Below, piece by piece: positions 7,457 to 14,194 of a stretch of DNA of 35,345 nt. Both the position numbers and the translations under genes were made by a program. The notes beneath the pieces were generated by a model. That model was not told the DNA's origin and did not search any database. It saw only the letters and a program-made list of their open reading frames with translations. Within the stretch, counting starts at the first letter, position 1; every line of letters starts with the position of its first letter. The DNA comes from Actinomycetes bacterium (GTDB lineage Bacteria; Actinomycetota; Thermoleophilia; Gaiellales; Gaiellaceae): the NCBI GenBank assembly GCA_025964395.1, contig JAOPYY010000051.1, positions 1-35,345 of the forward strand, read 5' to 3'.

Positions 7457-8323
7457 ATGAAGAGGTTCATCTTCATCGTCGCGCTCGCCCTCGTCGCGGC
7501 AGCGGATGCGCGCGCAACGCAACGGCAACTCCCGCCAGCCGGGATTTCCTGGCGGCCGGCGGGATTCGTTGTGCTGGGGACGAGGCCGCTTGCAGTTGCC
7601 ACGCTCGCGACGCCGGCGGGCGTGGCGTACGTCGCGTGGATCGATCACACACGGACGCGGCTCGCGCTCTACCCGGGGCGGCTTGAGCCGCCCGCCGTTC
7701 CGCTTCGCGGCCCTGCTCAGGTGCCGAGCGGCCAGCGGTGGCGTCTCCTCGCCACGTTCAACGGCGGCTTCAAAGCGCGTGCGGGAGCAGGGGGAATGGT
7801 CGTGAACGGCGTTGTCGAGGAACCGATGCAGAACGGCATGGGAACGCTCGTGGTCTATCGCGACGGGACGATCGCGATCCTCGACTGGCTGGGGCGGACG
7901 AACCCGCGGCAACTCGTTCTTGCACGCCAGAACCTGGCGCCGCTCGTCTGGAACGGCCGGCCGTCCGCGCGTGTGCTCGACTGGAGTGCGTGGGGCGCGA
8001 CGCTGAGCGGCGGGTCGGCTGTCTGGCGCACCGGCGTCGGCGTCACGAAGCAGGGCGATCTCGTCTACGCAGCCGGCGACGGACAGACGCCGGCGTCACT
8101 CGCGAACATCCTCGGCCGCCTGGGAGCGTGGCGGGCGATCCAGCTCGACATCAATCCGCAATGGCCGTCCTTCATCACGTATGGCCACCGCGGTGGGCGT
8201 GATCCGGTTCCACTCGTTCCGAACGCGCAGCAGAGCGCGTACCGATACCTGAGCCCGGACCCGCGCGACTTCTTCGCTGTTTACGCGCGCGCGGGTGGTG
8301 GCACCAGCGTGCCCTTCCGCTGA
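7457..8323 (+). CDS. Exported phosphodiester-glycosidase-like protein (NAGPA/DUF2233 family)
   Basis: A 288-aa protein, ATG 7457, with GAGGTGA 6 nt upstream. The first ~20 residues form a Sec signal (FIFIVALALVAAADARA). The core carries family motifs LLATFNGGFK (~95-104), GMVVNG, RTGVGVTKQGDLVYAAG (~195-211) and RAIQLDINPQWPSF (~235-248). These correspond to the phosphodiester glycosidase fold whose eukaryotic member uncovers mannose-6-phosphate. Bacterial members act on exopolysaccharide or envelope glycans, or are uncharacterised. It is a single-gene unit facing nucS, with a 7-nt gap between the stop codons. Confidence 0.83.
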   Translation: MKRFIFIVALALVAAADARATQRQLPPAGISWRPAGFVVLGTRPLAVATLATPAGVAYVAWIDHTRTRLALYPGRLEPPAVPLRGPAQVPSGQRWRLLATFNGGFKARAGAGGMVVNGVVEEPMQNGMGTLVVYRDGTIAILDWLGRTNPRQLVLARQNLAPLVWNGRPSARVLDWSAWGATLSGGSAVWRTGVGVTKQGDLVYAAGDGQTPASLANILGRLGAWRAIQLDINPQWPSFITYGHRGGRDPVPLVPNAQQSAYRYLSPDPRDFFAVYARAGGGTSVPFR

Positions 8324-8330
8324 CCCGCGA

Positions 8331-9005
8331 TTAGAGCGCGAAGAGCGTTAGCTCGGGCTCGCGCTCGCCGCGGAGCACCGCCAGGTCGACACGTACGCAC
8401 GCGATCCCGCGCTGGTCTGCAAGTGCGATCGCCTGCGGCTTGATCGACTGCGCGACGAGGAAGCCGCGGCAGTCCGCGCGCGACGGGTCGACGCGGATGC
8501 AATCGAGGTAGCGCGTGAGCTGCTCAACGGCATCGATCGTGCCGACGCGCTTGATCTCGACGGCGACCCAGCCGTCGTCCTCGTCGCGGCACATCAGATC
8601 GACGGGCCCGACGTCGGTCGGCCACTCGCGCTTCACGAGCCGGAGGCCTTCGACGATGTGCGTCGGGTCGTCCGCGAGCAGAAGCTGCAGGTCGCGCTCG
8701 ACGCCGTCCTTCTCGAGCCCGGCCGCCTCGCCCATGTCGTGCGTGACGTCGGAGAGCACCTCGATCAGCTTGATCTCGAGCCGGTCCTCGGTCTTGCCGG
8801 CGCGCTTGCGCACGACGACGAGATCGCCGCTGTCCTCGATCACTGTTGGGGGCGTCATCCAGTTCAACGGTTTAAATCCACCTGCGTCCGCATGGACCAA
8901 GAAGGACCCGTCCTCCTTGACCATCAGCAACCGGGTCGATTCGGGCAGGAACGCGTTCAGGCGGCCGGAGTAGGTGACCTCGCAGCGGGCGACGATCAGA
9001 CGCAT
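8331..9005 (-). CDS. nucS: Mismatch-specific endonuclease NucS/EndoMS
   Basis: A 224-aa protein on the minus strand. The N-terminal half is the DNA-binding/dimerisation beta domain (MRLIVARCEVTYSGRL). The C-terminal half is a PD-(D/E)xK nuclease with GPVD (D136), AVEIKR (E150, K152) and the helix TIDAVEQLTRYLD. NucS makes double-strand cuts at G-T, G-G and T-T mismatches and supplies mismatch repair in actinobacteria lacking MutS/MutL. The C terminus LTLFAL resembles the short motif by which the enzyme contacts the beta clamp. TAGGTT ends 6 nt before the ATG, so the mRNA is probably leaderless. The length is normal for the family. Confidence 0.96.
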   Translation of the reverse strand: MRLIVARCEVTYSGRLNAFLPESTRLLMVKEDGSFLVHADAGGFKPLNWMTPPTVIEDSGDLVVVRKRAGKTEDRLEIKLIEVLSDVTHDMGEAAGLEKDGVERDLQLLLADDPTHIVEGLRLVKREWPTDVGPVDLMCRDEDDGWVAVEIKRVGTIDAVEQLTRYLDCIRVDPSRADCRGFLVAQSIKPQAIALADQRGIACVRVDLAVLRGEREPELTLFAL

Positions 9006-9019
9006 CGCGCCAACCTACC

Positions 9020-9032
9020 GTCCGTTTCGGAC
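9020..9032. terminator. Short hairpin between the ArsR-like gene and nucS
   Basis: GTCCG-TTT-CGGAC, a 5-bp stem lying 29 nt after the end of the leftward regulator gene and just upstream of the nucS promoter. It is too short to be convincing as a terminator by itself. Confidence 0.25.
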
Positions 9033-9060
9033 AGGTCCAGGCACGACCTCCTTCGACGTC

Positions 9061-9633
9061 CTAGTCGCGGCTGGCCGGGAGGGTCGGATGGTCGGTGGGA
9101 TAGACGCCGACCGCGAATCCGTACACGGTCTCGCCCGACCGCGGGAGCCGCTCGAACTCCGCTACCAGCTCCGCCATCCGCTCCCAGAACTCCGACACCT
9201 GCGCCTCCGAGATGCGGGCGTGCCGAATGAAACCCCACAGCTTCCCGTCTTGGTACGCCGCGCCCGACTCCTGAGCGGCGACCTCGAAATCGTTGAAGTC
9301 CCGAGGCAGATCGTCGCCACCGGGCGTCCGCTCGACCCCGACGTAAAACATCCGCGCCGTGCGGCCGTAGAGGCGCTCCTCGATGGCGCGCACCCGGCGG
9401 GTTCTCACCACCTGAACCAGTCCGGCCTCGGTGAGGACCTTGACGTGGTGGGCGACCGTGCTCTTCGGCCGCTCGACCGCGACCGCCAGCTCGGTCACCG
9501 TGGCCGCCCGCTCGTGGAGCAGGCCCAGGATCGTGGTGCGGAGGGGATGGCTGATCGCCTTCACCTGCGAGGGCCCGGTGAGGGCCATTCGGTCGGCGAG
9601 CTCGTAATCCGGGGGAGACGGGTTGCCAGTCAT
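9061..9633 (-). CDS. ArsR-like helix-turn-helix transcriptional regulator
   Basis: A 190-aa protein if begun at ATG 9633, which lies 8 nt after TAGTCT (leaderless pattern). The track start at 9666 would run into the operator region. The winged helix spans ~20-95: HPLRTTILGLLHERAATVTELAVAV, recognition helix RPKSTVAHHVKVL, then wing VVRTRRVRAIEERLYGRTARMFYV. The remaining ~90 residues form a helical C-terminal domain with ISEAQVSEFWERMAELVAEF, longer than in small metal-sensing ArsR proteins. No Cys cluster is present, so metal sensing is unlikely. It is divergent from the dienelactone-hydrolase-like gene and separated from it by a 16-bp palindrome, so it probably regulates both. Confidence 0.85.
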   Translation of the reverse strand: MTGNPSPPDYELADRMALTGPSQVKAISHPLRTTILGLLHERAATVTELAVAVERPKSTVAHHVKVLTEAGLVQVVRTRRVRAIEERLYGRTARMFYVGVERTPGGDDLPRDFNDFEVAAQESGAAYQDGKLWGFIRHARISEAQVSEFWERMAELVAEFERLPRSGETVYGFAVGVYPTDHPTLPASRD

Positions 9634-9646
9634 GGCCAAACAGACT

Positions 9647-9662
9647 AACATTGCAGAATGTT
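9647..9662. promoter_or_regulatory. Palindromic operator candidate in the divergent region
   Basis: AACATT-GCAG-AATGTT, a perfect 6+4+6 inverted repeat directly upstream of the -10 hexamer TAGTCT of the leftward regulator, in the 65-bp gap between divergent genes. Size and symmetry suit a dimeric winged-helix repressor, so autoregulation is expected. Confidence 0.55.
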
Positions 9663-9698
9663 CCACTTTAATGGATCAATGACTCAGGAGGATCAGGG

Positions 9699-10304
9699 AT
9701 GACCGAGGTTGTGCTGTACCACCACGTCCAGGGGCTGACCGAGGGAGTGCGGTCGTTCGCCGGCGAGTTGCGGCAGGCGGGGCACACCGTGCACACGCCC
9801 GACCTGTTCGACGGGCGGACGTTCGACACGATCGAGGAGGGCATGGCCTTCGCGCGCGAAGCGGGGTTCGGCGCGCTGGCCGAGCGCGGGGTGGCCGCCG
9901 CCGAGGGGATCCACCCCGAGGCCGTCTACGCCGGCTTCTCCTTCGGGGTCGTGGTCGCCCAGCAGCTCGCGCAGACCCGGCCCGGCGCCCGCGGGGCCCT
10001 GCTCATGTACTCGTGCCTCCCGGTGTCGGAGTTCGGGGACGCGTGGCCCGAGGGCGTTCCGGTGCAGGTGCACGGCAAGGACGCCGACCCGTTCTTCGCC
10101 GAGGACATCGAGGCTGCGCAGGCCCTGGTCGACTCGACCGACCGGGCCGAGCTGTTCCTCTACCCAGGGGCGGAACACCTCTTCGCCGACTCCTCGCTCC
10201 CGGCGTACGACGCCGCCGCTGCGGCGTTGCTCACCGAGCGCGTGCTGGCGTTCCTCGACGCGGTCGAGGCCGACGACACGCCAAATGCATTCCGGCTGAG
10301 CTAG
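9699..10304 (+). CDS. Dienelactone hydrolase family protein (Ser nucleophile)
   Basis: A 201-aa alpha/beta hydrolase with a strong AGGAGG about 9 nt before ATG 9699. The fold follows dienelactone hydrolase: VVLYHHVQGLT (strand 1 and oxyanion region), AGHTVHTPDLFDG, EGMAF, the nucleophile elbow YAGFSFGV, the acid at GKDADPFF and the His at YPGAEHLFAD. The elbow has Ser (G-F-S-F-G) where classical enzymes have Cys, so it may act as an esterase on a different substrate. Regulation by the divergent ArsR-like protein is inferred from the shared gap. Its stop codon overlaps the stop of the convergent TOPRIM gene (CTAG). Confidence 0.88.
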   Translation: MTEVVLYHHVQGLTEGVRSFAGELRQAGHTVHTPDLFDGRTFDTIEEGMAFAREAGFGALAERGVAAAEGIHPEAVYAGFSFGVVVAQQLAQTRPGARGALLMYSCLPVSEFGDAWPEGVPVQVHGKDADPFFAEDIEAAQALVDSTDRAELFLYPGAEHLFADSSLPAYDAAAAALLTERVLAFLDAVEADDTPNAFRLS

Positions 10305-10819
10305 ACGTGCGCCAAGACGCGGTCGAGCGGCCGCGGGACGCGCTCGAGGTCGAGTGCCTCCACCAAGAGCACGGCGTACTTTTGCTTACGGTTCCACATG
10401 AAGCCGTGCAGCTGTTCTTCGAGCGGCCGGTCGCGGTGCGCAGGCTGTTTCTGGTAGGTCCGAAACGCGCGCAGCTCGCCTTGCTCCGTGAGGACGCGCT
10501 CCATTCCATCCGGCCCGACCGCCCGCGTCAGCTCGTCCTCGAGGTCGCGCATGCATGCGTAGAACCCGACGCGCTCGAGCTCGCCGCGATCGTCGCACCC
10601 CAGCGCGCGCAAGAAATGTCGTTCTTCCCCGACGTCATAGAGGCCGGCGAGTGGGACGTCGCGGTACCGCTCGAGGACGCGTGGCAGGTTCCCGTAGCCG
10701 CCCATCGGCACGATGGCGACGTCCTCGGCTTCGAGGTCGCGGCCACGGCGACGGGCAAGCGTCTCGACGGCGCGGCGGTCGCTCGTGCCCTCAACGAGCA
10801 CTACTCCGCGCAGCTGCAT
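10301..10819 (-). CDS. Stand-alone TOPRIM-domain protein (OLD/ATP-dependent endonuclease-like)
   Basis: A 172-aa protein. The N terminus has the TOPRIM motif GVVLVEGTSDRRAVETLA, with the catalytic Glu in VEG, followed by VPMGGYGNL and the acidic motif GLYDVGEE. This is the arrangement of the TOPRIM domain of OLD-family nucleases. There is no ATPase domain; actinobacteria carry such free TOPRIM proteins with the same C-terminal signature (DLEDELTRAVG, TYQKQPA, LDRVLAHV). Nicking or phosphoryl-transfer activity is inferred. It lies 22 nt after the O-methyltransferase and probably ends that leftward operon. No good ribosome binding site is visible. An in-frame ATG could not be ranked better than 10819. 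Confidence 0.8.
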   Translation of the reverse strand: MQLRGVVLVEGTSDRRAVETLARRRGRDLEAEDVAIVPMGGYGNLPRVLERYRDVPLAGLYDVGEERHFLRALGCDDRGELERVGFYACMRDLEDELTRAVGPDGMERVLTEQGELRAFRTYQKQPAHRDRPLEEQLHGFMWNRKQKYAVLLVEALDLERVPRPLDRVLAHV

Positions 10820-10841
10820 TGCTGCATCAGACCAGTTGGGT

Positions 10842-11462
10842 CTAGGCCTTGCGGATCAGCGTCATGCCGTCGCGCACGCTCAGGAGCACCTGAACGGAGC
10901 GTGGATCGGCGGCAACGTGTTCGTTGAACGCGGCGATCGGCGGGGCCTCGTCGACGACGCGGCCGCTCGACAAGGTGTTGTCGGCGACGATCAGGCCGCG
11001 TTCGGCGAGCCGGGGTAGGACGGCTTCGTAGTACCCGACGTAGCCCTCCTTCTCGGCGTCGATGAACACGAAGTCGAACTCGCCCTCGAGCCGCTCGAGC
11101 GTCTCGAGCGCCGGGCCGACGTGGAGCGTGATCTTCGAGCCGTGCGGCGAGCGGTCGAAGTAGCGCTGCGCGAACGCCGCGCGCTCCGGATCGAGCTCGC
11201 ACGCGTCGATGTGCCCGCCGTCCGGCAGCGCCGCGGCCATCGAGAGCGCCGAGTGGCCGCTGAACGTCCCGATCTCGACCACGCGCTTCGGCTGCGAGAC
11301 CCAGACGAGGAACTCGAGGAACCGGCCGGCGACCGGACCGGTGAGCATCTGGGGCATCCCGAGCTCACGCGCGGTCTCCTCCGAGAGCTCGGCGAGCAGC
11401 GGCTCGTGCGGTGTGGTGAACCGCTCGACGTACTCCTCGATCCGGGGGTCGATGATGTCCAT
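10842..11462 (-). CDS. Class I SAM-dependent O-methyltransferase
   Basis: A 206-aa protein of the catechol/caffeoyl-CoA O-methyltransferase type. It has SAM motif I VVEIGTFSGHSALSMA (~62-77), the acidic ribose contact ACELDPE (~87-93), and the metal/SAM motif FVFIDAEKEGYVGYYE (~130-145), where DAEKEGY is the family hallmark, then DNTLSSG for the second metal ligand. Family members methylate a catechol-type hydroxyl using Mg2+ and SAM. Its ATG overlaps the MBL-hydrolase stop by 1 nt (TGATG), so translation is coupled. The small-molecule substrate is unknown. Confidence 0.92.
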   Translation of the reverse strand: MDIIDPRIEEYVERFTTPHEPLLAELSEETARELGMPQMLTGPVAGRFLEFLVWVSQPKRVVEIGTFSGHSALSMAAALPDGGHIDACELDPERAAFAQRYFDRSPHGSKITLHVGPALETLERLEGEFDFVFIDAEKEGYVGYYEAVLPRLAERGLIVADNTLSSGRVVDEAPPIAAFNEHVAADPRSVQVLLSVRDGMTLIRKA

Positions 11463-12118
11463 CAGTTGCGTTCCACTCTAGAGCCACCGACGATCGCGTC
11501 GATGCCGTCTACGTACCGGACCCACGCCTTGCCCTTGCCGTCGTAGTCGGGCGACCAGACGATCAGCGTGGCATCGCGCCCAGCGACACGCACGCGCTCC
11601 GTGCCCTCGGGCTCGATGCCGCGCCAGACACGCACGAACGGGTTCTCCTCCCACTCGCGACCGATCGTCGTCTCATCCGTGTGGCCGGGCAGCACGCGCC
11701 GCTCGTGCGGCATCGCCATGTAGACGTCCATCACCGAGCGGCGGACGCGCTCGTAGTCGCCGCCGCCGACCGCGTCCTTGAAGAGCGTGTCGCCGGAGAA
11801 CACGAGCTCGCCGTTGACGACGAAGCAGACCATGTCCTCGGAGTGGCCGGGCGTCGGGATCGCCTCGACGTCGAGGCCGCCGACCTGCAGCGCCGCGCGG
11901 ACGACCGGCAGCCCGAGCTCCCCCTCGTGCTCGACGTGATCGGGATGCGCGTGGGTGCGCAGGATGTGCGACGGCTCGACACGCCACGCCGCCGCCGCCT
12001 GGAGCAGCGGCCCCAACGGGGCGCCCGAGTCCACGAAAACGGCCGCGCCACCCTCCTCGTCGGCGACGAGGTAGGCGTTCGAGAGCCAGCGGGCATCCAT
12101 GCTCACAGCGACCAGCAC
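11462..12118 (-). CDS. MBL-fold metallo-hydrolase (glyoxalase II-like)
   Basis: A 218-aa protein. The metal site is complete: THAHPDH (H56, H58, D60, H61), H92 in PGHSEDM, D110 in FSGDTLF and H146 in LPGHTDET. This is the glyoxalase II/persulfide dioxygenase layout with two metal ions. The C-terminal ~60 residues (RVAGRDATLIVWSPDYDGKGKAWVRYVDG) are a small beta extension not needed for the core. The start at GTG 12118 is preferred because TAGCCT ends 6 nt before it; ATG 12100 is the alternative. It heads a leftward unit with the O-methyltransferase and TOPRIM genes and is divergent from pspA. Confidence 0.88.
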   Translation of the reverse strand: MLVAVSMDARWLSNAYLVADEEGGAAVFVDSGAPLGPLLQAAAAWRVEPSHILRTHAHPDHVEHEGELGLPVVRAALQVGGLDVEAIPTPGHSEDMVCFVVNGELVFSGDTLFKDAVGGGDYERVRRSVMDVYMAMPHERRVLPGHTDETTIGREWEENPFVRVWRGIEPEGTERVRVAGRDATLIVWSPDYDGKGKAWVRYVDGIDAIVGGSRVERN

Positions 12119-12119
12119 G

Positions 12120-12134
12120 CAGTTAGGCTAACTG
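12120..12134. promoter_or_regulatory. Palindrome acting as shared -10 of divergent promoters; IdeR-box-like core
   Basis: CAGTTAG-G-CTAACTG, a perfect 7+1+7 palindrome. Read rightward it contains TAGGCT and read leftward TAGCCT, both of the TAnnnT -10 form. The leftward copy ends 6 nt before GTG of the MBL gene. The rightward one gives a ~45-nt leader with a ribosome binding site for pspA. The inner GTTAGGCTAAC equals the centre of the DtxR/IdeR iron box, but the outer half-sites do not match. Confidence 0.55.
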
Positions 12135-12180
12135 TGCTGCAGAAGCACCGTGCACACCCGAAGCGAGGAGAGAGACACAA

Positions 12181-12921
12181 ATGCCCGGCCTCATGTCACG
12201 CCTGAGCCTGATCTTCAAAGCGAAGTTCTCGAAAGCGCTCGATCGCGCCGAGAATCCCAACGAGACGCTCGACTACTCCTACGAGGAGCAGCTGCGCCAG
12301 CTGCAGAACGTCAAGCGCGGCATCGCCGACGTGACGACGGCCAAGAAGCGGCTCGAGCTGCAGTACACGAGCATGCAGCAGCAGGTCGACAAGCTGGACG
12401 GCCAGGCACGCGACGCGCTGAAGGTGAACCGCGAGGATCTCGCCCGCGAGGCGCTGACGCGGAAGACCGCCGTGCAGGGGCAGCTCGACGGGATCATGCA
12501 GCAGGGGCAGCAGCTCGAAGCGCAGCAACAGAAGCTGATCGAGGGCGAGCGCACGCTGCAGGCGAAGGTCGAGGCCTTCCGCACGCAGAAGGAAGTGATC
12601 AAGGCGCAGTACTCAGCCGCCGAGGCGCAGGTCCGGATCGGCGAAGCCGCCACGGGGATCGGCGAGCAGATGGCCGACGTCGGGCTCGCGGTGCAGCGCG
12701 CGAAGGACAAGACCGAGCAGATGCAGGCGCGTGCGAACGCGATCGACGAGCTGACGACGTCCGGCGCCCTCACCGACCTCACTTCGTCGGGCGACGACAT
12801 CGACCGGCAGCTCGCTCAGATCTCGCAGGGCGGCCAGGTCGACGACGAGCTCGCGAAGATGAAGGCCGAGCTCGGCAAGGGCGATCCGCCCAAGGCAATC
12901 GAAGGCGAGGAAGCCAAGTGA
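12181..12921 (+). CDS. pspA: PspA/IM30 (Vipp1) family membrane-stress protein
   Basis: A 246-aa, almost wholly alpha-helical protein with the PspA start MSRLSLIFKAKFSKALDRAENP, an amphipathic helix 0 that docks on membranes. A long coiled coil follows (~25-190: SYEEQLRQLQNVKRGIADV..., Gln-rich QQGQQLEAQQQKLIEGE). The C-terminal ~40 residues are acidic and loose. PspA proteins form ESCRT-III-like assemblies that stabilise damaged membranes. GAGGAGAG lies 9 nt before ATG 12181. It is followed at once by pspAA (GTGA overlap), confirming the actinobacterial/archaeal type of Psp operon. No PspF or PspBC homologue is in the window. Confidence 0.95.
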   Translation: MPGLMSRLSLIFKAKFSKALDRAENPNETLDYSYEEQLRQLQNVKRGIADVTTAKKRLELQYTSMQQQVDKLDGQARDALKVNREDLAREALTRKTAVQGQLDGIMQQGQQLEAQQQKLIEGERTLQAKVEAFRTQKEVIKAQYSAAEAQVRIGEAATGIGEQMADVGLAVQRAKDKTEQMQARANAIDELTTSGALTDLTSSGDDIDRQLAQISQGGQVDDELAKMKAELGKGDPPKAIEGEEAK

Positions 12922-13211
12922 TCGTCCGCCTTCTCGGCGAAGGCCAGTTCAGGGTCGACGACTCGTTGCTCGGCCGGCTGAACGAGCTGGACGATGAGGT
13001 CGAGAAGGCGGTCGCCGCCGGCGACGAGCGCGCGCTCTGGGCGGGGCTGCAGGCGCTCGCTGAAGCGGTGCGCGAGAACGGTGTGAAGCTCGCGGACGAG
13101 GACCTCTCTCCGTCGGACGCGGTCATCCCGCCCGAGGACCTGTCGCTCGAGGAAGCGCGGGAGCTCATGCAGGACGAGGGGTTCATCCCGGACATCTCCG
13201 ACGTCGCGTGA
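12918..13211 (+). CDS. pspAA: PspA-associated protein PspAA
   Basis: A 97-aa protein from GTG 12918, sharing GTGA with the pspA stop. The larger track ORF from 12150 is an artefact of an open frame through pspA. The sequence MIVRLLGEGQFRVDDSLLGRLNELDDEVEKAV with SDAVIPPEDLSLEEARELM matches the PspAA domain that accompanies PspA in actinobacteria and archaea: a small beta start (IVRLLGEGQFRV) followed by helices. It is thought to bind PspA and tune its assembly; the mechanism is not established. It overlaps the following MDR gene by another GTGA. Confidence 0.9.
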   Translation: MIVRLLGEGQFRVDDSLLGRLNELDDEVEKAVAAGDERALWAGLQALAEAVRENGVKLADEDLSPSDAVIPPEDLSLEEARELMQDEGFIPDISDVA

Positions 13212-14194
13212 GCCGCGAGGTCATCCTGGCCGCGCGCCCTCAAGGCGTGCCACAGGAGTCGGACTTCGAGCTGCGCGAGGTTGCCGACGACGCCGAGCTC
13301 GCCGACGGCGAGGTGCTCGTCCGCAACGTGTTCGTCTCCGTCGATCCGTACATGCGCAGTCGCATGTCGGGGATCCGCACGTACGTCGGGCCGTACGAGA
13401 TTGGCGACCCGATCGATGGTGGGGCTGTCGGCCGCGTCGTCGCGTCGAACTACGACGGCCTGGCGGAGGGCGACTGGGTGCTCTCGCAACTCGGCTGGCG
13501 CGAGGCAGGCGTGGTGGAGGGCAAGCGCGTGCGGAAGCTCGATCCGGAGCGCGCCGCTCCGTCGACCGCGCTCGGAGCACTCGGCATGCCGGGATTCACC
13601 GCGTGGCTCGGGCTCACCGAGATCGCCGACGTCAAGGAGGGCGAGACGATCTACGTGTCCGGAGCCGCGGGCGCCGTAGGGAGCGCCGCGACACAGATCG
13701 CGAAGCTGAAAGGGCTACGCGTGATCGGCAGCGCCGGCTCCGACGAGAAGGTCGAGTGGCTTCGCTCGCTCGGCGTCGAGGCGTTCAACTACAGGGAGAC
13801 GCACGCAAGGGAAGCGCTCGCAGATGGGATCGACGTGTACTTCGACAACGTCGGTGGTGAGCAGCTCGAGGCCGCGCTCAGCGCGCTTCGTCCGTTCGGC
13901 CGCGTGGCGGCGTGTGGCGCGATCTCGCGCTACAACGACCAGAAGCCTGAGTCCGGCCCGCGCAACATTGGCTTCGTCGTGACCAAGCGCCTGCGTATTC
14001 AGGGCTTCATCGTCAGCGACCACAACGCGCGCTTTGCCGACTTCCTGCGGGAGGTCGGCCCGTGGGTCGCCGAGGGGAAGATCGAATGCCGCGAGACGAT
14101 GATCGACGGGATCGAGAACGTGCCCGCCGCGTTCGCCGGCCTCTTCCACGGACACAACACAGGGAAGATGCTCGTGCGCGTCGGCCCAGCTTAA
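13208..14194 (+). CDS. Zinc-independent NADP-dependent MDR oxidoreductase (PTGR/CurA-like)
   Basis: A 328-aa protein, GTG 13208. It has the leukotriene B4 dehydrogenase/CurA/YncB signature: SVDPYMRSRM near residue 45, the Rossmann motif VSGAAGAVGSAATQIAKLKG (~152-171), GSAGSDEKVEWL and YFDNVGGEQLE. No zinc ligands are present, as expected for this branch, which reduces alpha,beta-unsaturated carbonyls with NADPH. GTGA coupling to pspAA puts it in the Psp operon. A role in clearing reactive lipid aldehydes during membrane stress is an attractive inference. Its TAA stop overlaps the stop of the convergent glycosyltransferase (TTAA). Confidence 0.92.
   Translation: MSREVILAARPQGVPQESDFELREVADDAELADGEVLVRNVFVSVDPYMRSRMSGIRTYVGPYEIGDPIDGGAVGRVVASNYDGLAEGDWVLSQLGWREAGVVEGKRVRKLDPERAAPSTALGALGMPGFTAWLGLTEIADVKEGETIYVSGAAGAVGSAATQIAKLKGLRVIGSAGSDEKVEWLRSLGVEAFNYRETHAREALADGIDVYFDNVGGEQLEAALSALRPFGRVAACGAISRYNDQKPESGPRNIGFVVTKRLRIQGFIVSDHNARFADFLREVGPWVAEGKIECRETMIDGIENVPAAFAGLFHGHNTGKMLVRVGPA

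Noticed and set aside
8281-9005. Plus-strand ORFs over nucS (8515-8973 and 8658-9230)
   Set aside because: Antisense shadows of a well-conserved nuclease gene.
12121-12133. True iron box (IdeR/DtxR operator)
   Set aside because: Only the central 11 bp match; the outer TTAG/CTAA half-sites are absent and the flanking genes are not iron genes. Kept only as a possible coincidence with the -10 palindrome.
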